Shown here in pieces: positions 10,625-20,299 of a stretch of 64,000 nt of DNA. The stretch covers positions 9,043,545 through 9,107,544 of the forward strand of contig LR990042.1 of the NCBI GenBank assembly GCA_905147135.1, in the 5' to 3' direction. This DNA comes from Blastobasis lacticolella (Eukaryota > Arthropoda > Insecta > Lepidoptera > Blastobasidae). Each line of letters starts with the position of its first letter. Positions within the stretch are counted from its first letter, which is position 1. Position numbers and translations under genes: made by a program. The notes beneath the pieces are model-generated. The model was not told the DNA's origin, ran no database searches, and saw only the letters and a program-made list of their open reading frames with translations.

Positions 10625-11198
10625 TTGTCTAAAATAGGATGATAATTTTGACAGCTCACTAATTGTTGGTCTTTGGCGCACGCCTATGAAGTGTTGTGTT
10701 TTATTTCGGTAAAATGTACTAAAGAAAATGTCGTACTTCATAGACAGGCCCCGCCCCTTTAGTGAAGTGCCACGAATAACAAATAACAACAGACAATCGA
10801 AAATCGGTATTGATATAATATAATCGAATATTTAAAATTAACATTTAGGTAACCTTATTATTTTTTGTAACTAAACTCTTATTCTTTGTTTGGATTTCAC
10901 CTTAACAGACCTTCCACAACAACAAATTCAAGTCGCGCGTAATCTACGTAATGACCGAATAGAAATACGCACGTGTCATAATCGTCGTTGTAGAAGGGTT
11001 TTTAATGTCGTATTAATAAATTATTAATTCAGAACAAAATAAATACTTTATTTTGTATAATACGTATAGCATAACAATGCAACTATCGATTCCAAGTTCT
11101 ATGAGAATGATAATCGATAATCGAATAGATTCATTAACGATTTTACACAACCACATCACTACTGTGATCTGTCAAAATTATCATCCTATTTTAGACAA
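10625..11198. mobile_element. MITE with perfect 30-bp terminal inverted repeats (TTGTCTAAAATAGG)
   Basis: Bases 10625-10654 are the exact reverse complement of 11169-11198 (30 of 30). The element is 574 bp, AT-rich and has no coding potential. Flanks do not show a clean duplication: 8-mers TGTATGCT and GGTATAGT are only partly alike, so any TSD has decayed. It supplies the empty site for the composite insertion at 2487-4354. Confidence 0.82.
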
Positions 11199-11372
11199 GG
11201 TATAGTGATGTAGGGTGCTAGATTAGGGAGCGTGTAATCGCGGCTTTAAGCAACTTTGTCACACTCGCCTCCCATAACTGATCGATCACACCACAGTCGA
11301 TCCGAAAACAAAATAATAGCATAATAAGCCCTCTGTATTGAGTAGCTATGCCACGATTTAACCAGTCAATTA

Positions 11373-11796
11373 AGCGCGCTCCACATGTGGACAGTTCCGC
11401 GGGAACACGAGAATGTAGAGGGAGTATTCGCCTATATTCGTGTAGTCCCGTGCATGTTTGGCATGTCTCGCCCATTTCATAGACAAAGTAGAGATAGTTT
11501 GTTGTCGTCGCGATTCGATCGATTTTATATTTATATTCCTAGCGCTTTATCCCGTGACAGGTTTGGGGTACACTTGACCATGATCCAGGATATTAGTAGA
11601 TCAAGTAATTACAGTAGAGCAGCTGCCATCACCTCTGTGACCCTGTTTTCAGCAGATTAGCGATATTACACAGATGAATCGATATCATGTCGCGCGTTTT
11701 GACACCACCACATCCCTAATAGGCGAGAATGTAGAGGCCGACCAAAGTCCCGGCAAAAGTTTTGCCGGAAGTTTCGGCGAACATGTGGAGCGCGCT
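11373..11796. mobile_element. PIF/Harbinger-type MITE, copy 2 (TSD TTA)
   Basis: It has the same 16-bp terminal repeats as 10188-10602, length 424 bp, and is closely similar along its whole length. TTA flanks both sides (11370-11372, 11797-11799). The internal SINE-derived segment (11570-11648) is shared with copy 1, so it was acquired before the family amplified. It ends about 0.5 kb upstream of the torsin start codon. Confidence 0.88.
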
Positions 11797-12111
11797 TTAC
11801 GGTAACTCCTTTAGTGTGGCAACTCTCTCTCTCTTAACCAGAAACTAAATAGAAACTGAAATAAATAATTATTGGTTCTTGGAAACCACACGAATACCAA
11901 AAAATTATCTGACCCAGCGGCCAAAACTGGAATTAAGTGTGTTCATTGCATTCTGTTATGTTACCAAACAACAGCGACGCTATGATAGGGTCCAATAGGG
12001 TCAGGCAAGTTGATGGTATGTGGTGGTAATGCGGCTTATTACTTGTTGACAGTGACAATTGACAACCAGCACAGCCGGTGACGTTTTGTTTGTGTGATTT
12101 GTTGGTTGTTG

Positions 12112-12239
12112 GTGAGTGTTTTGGGGTTTTGTTTTGACTATTAAGTCGGTGACGGTTATTTTCAAGAATTGGGAGGAAAGAAGTGTATCATATTATTTTA
12201 TAGTATTTATTAGAATACTAACGTTTGTGGGAGCATCAG
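12112..12239 (+). promoter_or_regulatory. possible 5' UTR intron of the torsin-like gene
   Basis: A GTGAGT donor at 12112 follows TTGGTTGTTG. A perfect TACTAAC branch-point match at 12216-12222 precedes an AG at 12238-12239. These would remove 128 nt upstream of the ATG at 12296 without touching the coding region. It is supported by signals only. Confidence 0.35.
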
Positions 12240-12295
12240 GGCTATATATAACTTTAAGTAGGTAAGAGGCCATTTTAAAACATTTAAACAAAGTT

Positions 12296-13300
12296 ATGGA
12301 GGACTGCGATCTAAGTTATGAACCGATGGAAGTGGATGTTAGTATCAATTCTGTGTCTAAAATGGATATATCTTGCGATTCCCAAGACGGCAGCTATTTA
12401 GCGAAGATTATCAAGACCGAAAAGGTAGACCCTGGTTATGAGACTCCTATACCAAATCAATTTGAATCTGCACCAATTCAAAGTATTCAATTCAAGAGTA
12501 AGAGACATATCATGATTAAAAGAGACACCAAAGAGAAAAGGTATTATTACCAATTATGTCTCAAATATCTATTAAGTGGACTCTTAATATTATTCCTTGC
12601 ATTGGTAGTAAATAACACTTTGTATGGCACTTGTATTGAAAAATTAGATTTGGAATACATTAAAGAAAGATTATTTAACGAAGTTTATGGACAAAATGAA
12701 GCCATGCAGGATATAGTCAATGCACTGTCAAGTTATGAAAGTAAAATTTTATTTCTTTATGGTGGTACAGGTGTTGGGAAGACCTATGCATCTTCAATTA
12801 TATTGAACGAGCACTGGACATCATCAAATGTATATCACTACACCATGCCAAGTTTTGGAAATACTTTTTCTACTGAATTGTTGTATGGACTAATGTTTTG
12901 TAAAAGTTCAATTTTAGTTGTTGATGACCTATCATTAAATGATATGAACGTAATGAAATCCATTATACCCAAATTAGTACAGAAAGCTGAGAATCTGTCT
13001 AAAAATATTACTATAATGCTAATTTATAATTGTGATAAGATATCAGATAGTTTCATACAAAAATGTGATACCACATTTCCTGATACACTGAAAGAATCAT
13101 TTAAAGACATTAAAATTGTGAAGAAGTTTATAGAATTTAAGAAACTCACAAAAAAACATTTATTAATGTGTATTGAGAAAGAGTTAAAGGACACAAAATT
13201 GAATAACATTGAACTGGAAAATTTATTAAAGAATTTTAATGTGGCCCAGGATGGCTGTAAAGGTGTTCATATGAAAATTAAGTTGTTGAATATTCTGTAA
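12296..13300 (+). CDS. torsin-family AAA+ ATPase with an N-terminal membrane anchor
   Basis: Torsins are AAA+ ATPases of the ER and nuclear envelope lumen that act with LAP1/LULL1-type activators. This 334-residue protein has an acidic N-terminal tail (1-80), one strongly hydrophobic segment (about 86-106), then the AAA domain: RLFNEVYGQNEA (torsin LFGQ.. region), Walker A GGTGVGKT (156-163), Walker B ILVVDD (206-211), and a sensor-I-like region around MLIYNCD (241-247). The torsin-specific cysteines are present: LLMCIEKEL (C292, aligned to the torsinA MCIRVEM cysteine) and the sensor-II GCK motif (320-322) in QDGCKGVHMK. Two departures from torsinA: Walker A ends in Thr rather than Asn, and Walker B has Asp-Asp where torsinA has Asp-Glu. 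The coding region has no intron. The long N-terminal extension with a transmembrane segment recalls TOR4A-type members, so the exact subfamily is unsure. An ATTAAA near 13574 could serve polyadenylation. Confidence 0.85.
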   Translation: MEDCDLSYEPMEVDVSINSVSKMDISCDSQDGSYLAKIIKTEKVDPGYETPIPNQFESAPIQSIQFKSKRHIMIKRDTKEKRYYYQLCLKYLLSGLLILFLALVVNNTLYGTCIEKLDLEYIKERLFNEVYGQNEAMQDIVNALSSYESKILFLYGGTGVGKTYASSIILNEHWTSSNVYHYTMPSFGNTFSTELLYGLMFCKSSILVVDDLSLNDMNVMKSIIPKLVQKAENLSKNITIMLIYNCDKISDSFIQKCDTTFPDTLKESFKDIKIVKKFIEFKKLTKKHLLMCIEKELKDTKLNNIELENLLKNFNVAQDGCKGVHMKIKLLNIL

Positions 13301-15393
13301 GTTACAGGTATGTGCCCTTTGGATGAAATGTGTTATAAACATGTATTTATTAAATTGTATACATATAATGTGTTAAACAGTTATACTTAATGTTACTTGT
13401 TCACTTGTTGATGGTAAACAAATTATATATGTACAAAATTATGTAATTAAGTAAAACATTTTAGATTAGTAGCCTCTTGCCAGTAGTATTTATTTTAATT
13501 AGATCCCTAGTATAAATACCATATTTGTTATGTATTGAGATTGTGTAAGTATATATATTGTGTTTTTGGATGATTAAAATAATATTTTTAGATCAAAAGA
13601 ACTTTATTTTATAGAATGTTATACATGATAATCGGCAATGCAGAGGATCAAGAAATTATTTTGAATACAAGTATACTGACAATTCTTTAATACATCTACA
13701 CTTTCACATTTTGAAATTATTCTACAAAAACTTAGCTTTTATAACAAGAAAATCTAAGTAAAGTCAGTAGGTGCAATAAAGTAAGTAGGTAGGTAGGTTG
13801 AAGTAGTTTGGTAATCATTTATTCTATATGTAAGTATATAAAATACACAAAACATATAATCCACAAATCTAGGTAGGCAAAGGTGCTATAGTTGGGTAGG
13901 TAATCTTCTTACGCTTTTAATTATTTCCATACAATTTAAACACCCTAACAGTGATTTTATTACAATGCTGATTACAGGTACCCTAGCTACCATAGTGTTA
14001 CATCTTTGGAAATAAAAATAAAAAAAAAATCACAAAAATATAATTCCTAGCAGAATGGTCTTTCTTTTTCTATGGAAAATATAGCTATACAATAGGTACA
14101 TAAATTAATTTCCTACAATACATGATAGTTATATAGATAAACAACAAATTCATTTATTATTTTTATTAGGTAACCCATATAGTTTGGTTTATTTGTGATA
14201 CGACTATTTACCATATTGCACGGCACCCATAATATTTTAATCTAAATGTTTGCCTCGGAACTATTTGCATCACAAGGTACCCGACTTAAAATACAAGAAA
14301 TGAACCATTATTTTACTTGGACAACTGTAGGTTAATAATTATGTGAATGTAAGTAGGTACCTAATGCAAAAACAAAGAGACAATTGATGGATGAAGCCTA
14401 TTTAAATAATTTCATTGATATTTCAGTAAACAAGTTGTTAGATAATATACCTACTTATCAGGGAGTAGGTATAAAATATATAGATAACCTTAGTGCATGC
14501 AAATTGCTTCGAGGCTGTAAGTACACATTATTATTACGATAACATTAAATCAAACAATTGAGATTATAAAAATTCCAAATGCAGCCAATAGAAGAAAGTT
14601 ATCAAAAAGCCCTCCTCCATGTAAAGCCAGTGAGGTAAAATGCGTGCAAATAGGTAAATGTGCAATAATGTAACAATTTGTGGAGAGCTATGTTTTTAAA
14701 TTTTCAAAATATTTATTTTATGTAGAATGTTATTTGATAGTGCACTAAGCACTTTAAAACGGCGCCGTTCGGAACTCTTGTCGAGTAGGGGAAGACTAGT
14801 ACATTATGCCGCTTTTAAAAACTGTGATGTGGTGGCCTGGAAGTACCATGAGATATTTTACATTTTGTGCTTGACTCTGCGCGACCGTTACGCGCCATCA
14901 GCTTGCTGCTTTTTTTACCCAATTCAAAAGTTAGGACTTAGGATGTTGACAGCAATGAGAGTAGGTACGAAATCTTTTGATTAAACCTGAAATTCCGAAT
15001 TGGTTACCTAACCTACCTATGTTGAAGGATGGAAATAGTTGAATATGATTTTACGGTTGATATGCAGGTACAGAGGGCAGCACTTCACCTACAAAAACCA
15101 GTATAAGATGAGCTAGCGTCTTTATAGACGCGCATAGCAATGTTAGATCTTTTTATACTGGTTAGGAGCAGGTTGATAAGCTGCCTTCAGTAGCTACCTA
15201 TTGATCGTAATTTGTTTTTAAAATGTTAAGTATATAAAACAGTGGAATCATTTCGGTCAGGTAACAACTAGATATTGCTTTTAAGTCCTTGGCTTGTAGA
15301 ATGTTCTGGGTAGGTATACGTAGGTAAGTATTGTGCTAGTTTTGTTAGCGCGACTGTGTACCAAGATGTACCTATTAGACTGTGAGGGTGGAG
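13301..15393. other. AT-rich intergenic region 3' of torsin
   Basis: It begins with the presumed torsin 3' UTR and continues as AT-rich sequence with many short TAGGTA repeats. A small inverted repeat (ACCAGTATAA near 15098, TTATACTGGT near 15156) brackets about 70 bp. I see no exon, RNA gene or larger transposon. Confidence 0.5.
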
Positions 15394-15395
15394 TA

Positions 15396-15809
15396 GGTTA
15401 TCCTACGTCATCGAATACAAGAAAAAATCCACTTTGTAGTAATGGTAGACGTTTAGGAGACCCACTAAACGTTGGTCTGCCTGTGCGCAACCTGGCATAA
15501 AAAAGTTGTGGCCCAGACTTCGACTTTTCGACCACATTAAAGCATCTTTTTATTTTGGTGACTATAATGTGTCTAAAAAGCGAAACTGCTAAGAGGATGT
15601 AAAGCAGACTAGTTATTTTTACTTATAGAACCCACACAAGAGGATGTGTAAGTACTATAGTCGCTACGAAAAGTCGAAGTTTAAGAAACTAAAAAAAAAT
15701 AAAAAAATAAAAATTGCCAGGTTGTGCACGGGCACGTTTTGTGCTCCTAAACATCTATTATCTCTACAAAGTGGAATTTTCCTTGTACTCGAAGACGTAG
15801 ACTGTAACC
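15396..15809. mobile_element. MITE with TA target duplication, copy 1 (GGTTATCCTACGTC ends)
   Basis: The left end (GGTTATCCTACGTCATCGAA, then TACAAGAAAAAATCCACTTT) is an imperfect inverted copy of the right end over about 48 bp. TA lies immediately outside both ends (15394-15395, 15810-15811). The interior shares GCGAAACTGC..AAGAGGATGT and CGAAAAGTCGAAGTTT with the copy at 39612-39919. The TA duplication suggests a Tc1/mariner-like source. It is non-coding. Confidence 0.78.
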
Positions 15810-15811
15810 TA

Positions 15812-18399
15812 CGGCACCTTCACTGTTCAAATGATTGTTTTGGACAGGACTAAACAAGACATTTATCGGACGTAATATTTTACTGAATTAACCGCGTATG
15901 ACATTGACAGATACATGGCAGAGATAGGTAATGTAAAACTAAACAAGTGGATAACACTGTCTTTGATCTGTGTCATACTGGGCGTATTCGATTTTTTAGA
16001 TGACTAGAGTTACGTTTCACGCGTCGGTATTGGTACCTGTACGAATAATTCGAAGGTAGGTAGGTACTATGCTACGTTTATGTAAGTACATTAAGGGACG
16101 AAACTTTGTACGTATGTTCCTATGGGTATGCAATGTACATATTAGTCCGTATGTATATAAGCAGGTACCTACTTGTTTAATATCACACGGAACGTCACAA
16201 CTACTTGGTTAATATTTAGAGTGACAGGTCGGTATAGTGCGTTTAAAACAACTTGAACCTTCGCAGTAGGCGATTTTTTGGTAGGACGCTTTCAAAACTT
16301 TGTGCGCCTAGTGTAACTCGTGAATATTGAAGCATTAAGAAAATGCTGACGAGAAGTGGTAATATTTCTTTCGAAACAAGCAAGACAAATGTTGTATGAC
16401 GTCTTTCGCTTTATAATCTTGGGTCAAGTTGCTGAAACGCACTGCAGATAGTATTTGTAACCGTAGCTAATTGGATATTGACAATCTTTGCGAAAGGGCA
16501 AGTGTTTTAGGATTTGCAGATATTGAAAATGTTAATTTTCTTCTTAAATTCTTGAATATTTACTGTAATTATTTGAGACTGTCTTGATTTTAATTTGCCT
16601 CACGATTTGCGCGGCATCACCATGTGAACATTACTTAGGATAGTTCAAATATGTACATTAGCAGTCAAATATGGAGAGGCAATAACAAAAGTAATTTAAT
16701 ATAATCTACCTATGTGTACATACAATAATAATCCATTTTTATAAATATTTTTAGAGAAAAAATATTTTTATTATTATATGCTAATGTTGAAGACGACACT
16801 CTTGAACATGCAATGTGCAAATCAATCTCTATATACACAATGTATGTTACTATGTACCTATGTATATTATGTTCAAAATTAATTTAAAAACGTTGATTAA
16901 ATACTAAACATGCGTAACAATAAAGACTAGAATACATTTTTATTATGACAGTTATTGGCACTAAAGTCAATAATAATGGCACAACTATGTACTCTGGATA
17001 CAGTGAAACGATCACCATGATTACACATTAAAGTTTTATAGGTACTTATTATGCGATGCATTTATAATTAATTACAATTCCAAATATTTTTGATGTTAAA
17101 TTAAGTTTTGCTAACTATACTAAAATATGTTACAAAATTGTAAAAACATGGTTAAATGTCATTTACATCTAATTATATTTCTAGGAAATACTGAAATTAC
17201 TGCAGACCTACAGATAGATCCAATAGTTAAAGCACATTTCATAAGTGAAACTGTGCAAAAAACACTTACATTATACATTAATATCACTGTTGACAAAGCT
17301 CCTCTTATCTTAGTGAATATATAAGAATTCACTAGCAGACCTTCTCTTGCACAGTTAACACTTTAAAATTTATAGCTAGGTATCTCAACATTGGTAAGTG
17401 TATAAGGATGTTTTAAATGTAGGTAATACTCAGGTACAAAACTAACAACGCAAATTAGATCAGCACAAACAACATAATTTATATAACGTTTAAGTAACAA
17501 AGCAATGTTCAAAAAAGCAAATAGCTGAACAATATTAACCATTTTAAAATCTAAAATTGACGAAATTGATATAATTCACTTAAAATATTAAAAACGTTAA
17601 AAATTCATACTAGCTAACACTAGTTGAAGAAAAACTCTAACTCAGTATATTCTATAGATAAAAAGTTTTTAACAAACTACTAACTTGAAGTACTCTCACT
17701 GTTAGATGCGTAGTGCCAATAACTGCATCTTTAATTACTTAGATCTTACTAACTAGGTATTTGATAACAAATAGAACACCATTTTTAAGCACGACAAAAC
17801 ATTCATAGTTAAAATTGTAGAGAGACTTACTGAGAAATGTGCTAATAATTCTAAACCTTGAAAGTTTTGCTGATTTTTTAAAGGTATGTACTTATAATGA
17901 AGATTCTTTAGCATCAGATCTGGTAGGTAGTTGAGATTTATTTTCAATCAGCAACAGTGTGGCTCGTTATTCGTTGACAACCTTCGTTTGTAGCCGAGAT
18001 CAAGTTCCTTTGATTATTCTACTAACTAGCACAAAGCATTGGATATTTATCGGTATCACATTTAGCCACGTTTTATGCTTTTATTATTCAGGACTTTGAT
18101 TAATTTACCGAATGAAATTTTTTCAACTGTTTACACTGGGGTAGATAATACTTACCTATTCATAATTAACTTATTCTTCGAGATTACAAAGAACTTCTAA
18201 TAAAATTCGTGTAATTTTCATAGCAGAATAGGATAAAAGGTTTATATCATAAGTCGCTGCCGTAGTTAAATATGCGTGGTCTCAAAATCTATTCAATGCT
18301 TTGAAAAGTTACAACTGCTGCGATAGCGTCTCCGTTACAGATACTATGCTTGGTGAGACTATTCATTGGTTGCCGGAACTGCTTGTAAATAGGGACTAG
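15812..18399. other. AT-rich stretch; its right part probably includes the CaMKII 3' UTR
   Basis: No exon or repeat is recognised. The CaMKII stop codon on the minus strand is at 18400-18402, so transcription would continue leftwards into this region. Several TTTATT motifs (AATAAA on the minus strand), for example around 16736-16775, could be poly(A) signals. No long T run or flanking duplication is visible that would mark the end of a recent retrocopy. Confidence 0.4.
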
Positions 18400-19932
18400 T
18401 TAGGAGCGATGAAAATGTACCGCCGTCCACTTGTTGTGGCGTTTGTGCCAAATGCGAGTTTCTTGAGACTGGTGGGTGGCTCGTCGGCCCTCCGCATCCA
18501 CGCTCTGAGTTACGCACACATACGCTATTATAGCTACATCGTCACCTAGCAAATGCACTCTAGGGTTAAGGATGGTCGTATTGGTTTTAACATGGGGTGG
18601 AGTGTTGTCAATAAAGAATTTGTTGAACTCAACACCTTCCACCAAGTTACCTAATGCATCAGGATCAAATGCAGTCACATTAGGATCACATAATTTAGAA
18701 TACGTGTCATAATCTCCATTGTTTATAGCATCTATTAGAACTTCAGTGACTTTAATCACTTCAGCACGCCTTAATGATGCATTGCTATCTCCTCTAGCTT
18801 TGCCAAATGAGTCCGCTTTTGACAAGCCTTCTTCGTCATGATCCTTAGATATGACTGTACATGATCGATCTACTCCTTTCTTGTCTTTGTCCAAATCATC
18901 ATCTTCCAAAGTGGTACTACTATCAGTTGATTCTTTAACTTGCGAGCCGTCACCTTTTTTATTAACCATTGATTTCCCTGAGAAATTACGTGTGGCAAGC
19001 ATAGTAGTTAAAATAGCGCCTTTCAATTTGCGACGAGCATTGAATTTCTTCAAACAGTCTACAGTCTCTTGTCTGTGCATAACTGACGCGACACGCTCGC
19101 GGTGGCAAATCCATGGGTGCTTCAGAGCTTCTGATGCCGTAATTCTCTTGCTTGGATTTACGGTCAACATTTGGTTGATCAGACTTTTAGCTTCCGGTGT
19201 CACAGTATCCCACTCAGGCGATGGGTAATCGTAAGCACCAGCTTTGATTTGCCCATAAAGCCGGTGTTGGTCTTCATCCCAAAATGGTGGATACCCCACA
19301 AGCAAAATATACAGAATTACACCGCATGCCCAAATATCTACAGGTTTGCCGTAAGGTTCTTTCTTGAGTACCTCTGGTGATAAATATCCTGGAGTTCCGG
19401 CAAAACCAAACCATGCTTGTTGGTCACCTTGCACCTCAATAGCTAATCCAAAATCTGCCAGTTTAACTGCAGCACCTTTGGCCTTGCTTGCTAGTAGTAG
19501 ATTTTCTGGTTTCAAATCCCTATGCACAACACCGTTGTGGTGGCAATGGTGTACAGATTCTAAGATCTGTTGTATACAGTGCGATGCATCTGCTTCAGAG
19601 TAGAATTCCCGGGCGACAATATCTTCAAACAGTTCTCCGCCAGTTACTAAATCGAACACGAGATAGTGAAAATGCTCTTCTTGTATAGAATCATGCAGTC
19701 TTACAATGTTAGGATGCTGCAACTTGCGGCAAATTCTTGCCTCTCTTTCAAGTTTTTGGAAGTCTCTGGACGACAGTTTCTTAGTATTGATAATTTTGGC
19801 CGCAAATTCGAATCCAGTCGATTTTTGTACAGCTCTTCGCACAATAGAAAAAGCACCTTTACCCAGTTCTTCTTTAAGATCATAGTTGTCGGAGAAACGG
19901 GTGCTGACACTTTCACGATTAGGGTTCGCCAT
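18400..19932 (-). CDS. CaMKII: CaMKII, complete 510-residue protein in one uninterrupted frame
   Basis: Ca2+/calmodulin-dependent Ser/Thr kinase. The frame runs without intron from ATG (19932-19930) to the stop. The start is supported by [18 protein letters not shown], close to insect CaMKII N-termini. Kinase residues are all present: glycine loop GKGAFS (24-29), K46, HRD (137-139), DFG (160-162), SPE (185-187). The regulatory segment holds MHRQETVDC (T290, equivalent to T286/287) and the calmodulin-binding [19 protein letters not shown] (300-318). A variable linker leads to the hub domain (about 389-510: [46 protein letters not shown]). The protein ends exactly at HFHRS, without the short tail of the Drosophila and vertebrate forms I know. 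The hub looks more diverged than the kinase. CaMKII is multi-exonic in animals I know, so an intact, constrained retrogene is the likely reading; an unusual intron-poor parental gene is the alternative. Confidence 0.93.
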   Translation of the reverse strand: MANPNRESVSTRFSDNYDLKEELGKGAFSIVRRAVQKSTGFEFAAKIINTKKLSSRDFQKLEREARICRKLQHPNIVRLHDSIQEEHFHYLVFDLVTGGELFEDIVAREFYSEADASHCIQQILESVHHCHHNGVVHRDLKPENLLLASKAKGAAVKLADFGLAIEVQGDQQAWFGFAGTPGYLSPEVLKKEPYGKPVDIWACGVILYILLVGYPPFWDEDQHRLYGQIKAGAYDYPSPEWDTVTPEAKSLINQMLTVNPSKRITASEALKHPWICHRERVASVMHRQETVDCLKKFNARRKLKGAILTTMLATRNFSGKSMVNKKGDGSQVKESTDSSTTLEDDDLDKDKKGVDRSCTVISKDHDEEGLSKADSFGKARGDSNASLRRAEVIKVTEVLIDAINNGDYDTYSKLCDPNVTAFDPDALGNLVEGVEFNKFFIDNTPPHVKTNTTILNPRVHLLGDDVAIIAYVCVTQSVDAEGRRATHQSQETRIWHKRHNKWTAVHFHRS

Positions 19933-20036
19933 TGTTTCAGGTGTGATTGCAAGAACACAGTGTACTTACGTTACCAGCTCCAATGAGTAAAGCAGATGCG
20001 TAAAAATTTTGAGCACTATTATTCCGTGATTTATCT
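19933..20036 (-). promoter_or_regulatory. putative CaMKII 5' UTR exon with upstream splice acceptor
   Basis: On the minus strand TTTCTTTTGTTACAG ends at 20035, an excellent 3' splice site about 100 nt before the CaMKII ATG. That suggests the coding frame is preceded by at least one 5' UTR intron. A GTAAGT also occurs about 40 nt upstream of the ATG, but no acceptor lies between it and the ATG, so I do not treat it as a used donor for this frame. Confidence 0.4.
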
Positions 20037-20089
20037 GTAACAAAAGAAAGTAAACTGAATAAAGTAGCACTTTAATTTTTATTATTACA

Positions 20090-20295
20090 CTAGTGGACCC
20101 GGCGTTACTTCGTTCGCGTACAGATGTACTTTACCCCTACCAACCCTATTTTATTACTTATAAACCTTCCTCTTCAATCACTCTATCTATTGTTGAAAAC
20201 TGTATTAAAATCCGGTGCGTAGTTAAAAACATGTTAGCGTACATCAATACAGACGGCGGGAAGCGACTTTGTTTTATACTACGTATAGATTAATA
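20090..20295 (+). repeat. dispersed repeat (ACTAGTGGACCCGGCG..) copy
   Basis: The start CACTAGTGGACCCGGCG followed by TTCGTTCGCGTACAGATGTA, a middle block with CCTTCCTCTTCAATCACTCT, and the end AGACGGCGGGAAGCGACTTT followed by GTTTTATACTA are characteristic of a repeat seen throughout Lepidoptera. Related copies are at 24504, 40649 and 52554. It lies just upstream of the CaMKII 5' end. Confidence 0.65.
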
Positions 20296-20299
20296 TGGA

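Noticed and set aside
10406..10789. 127-codon minus-strand frame
   Set aside because: It runs across the end of one MITE and the start of another, so it cannot be an ancestral gene.
18851..19986. Several plus-strand frames of 66-125 codons opposite CaMKII
   Set aside because: They are antisense shadows of the CaMKII coding sequence.
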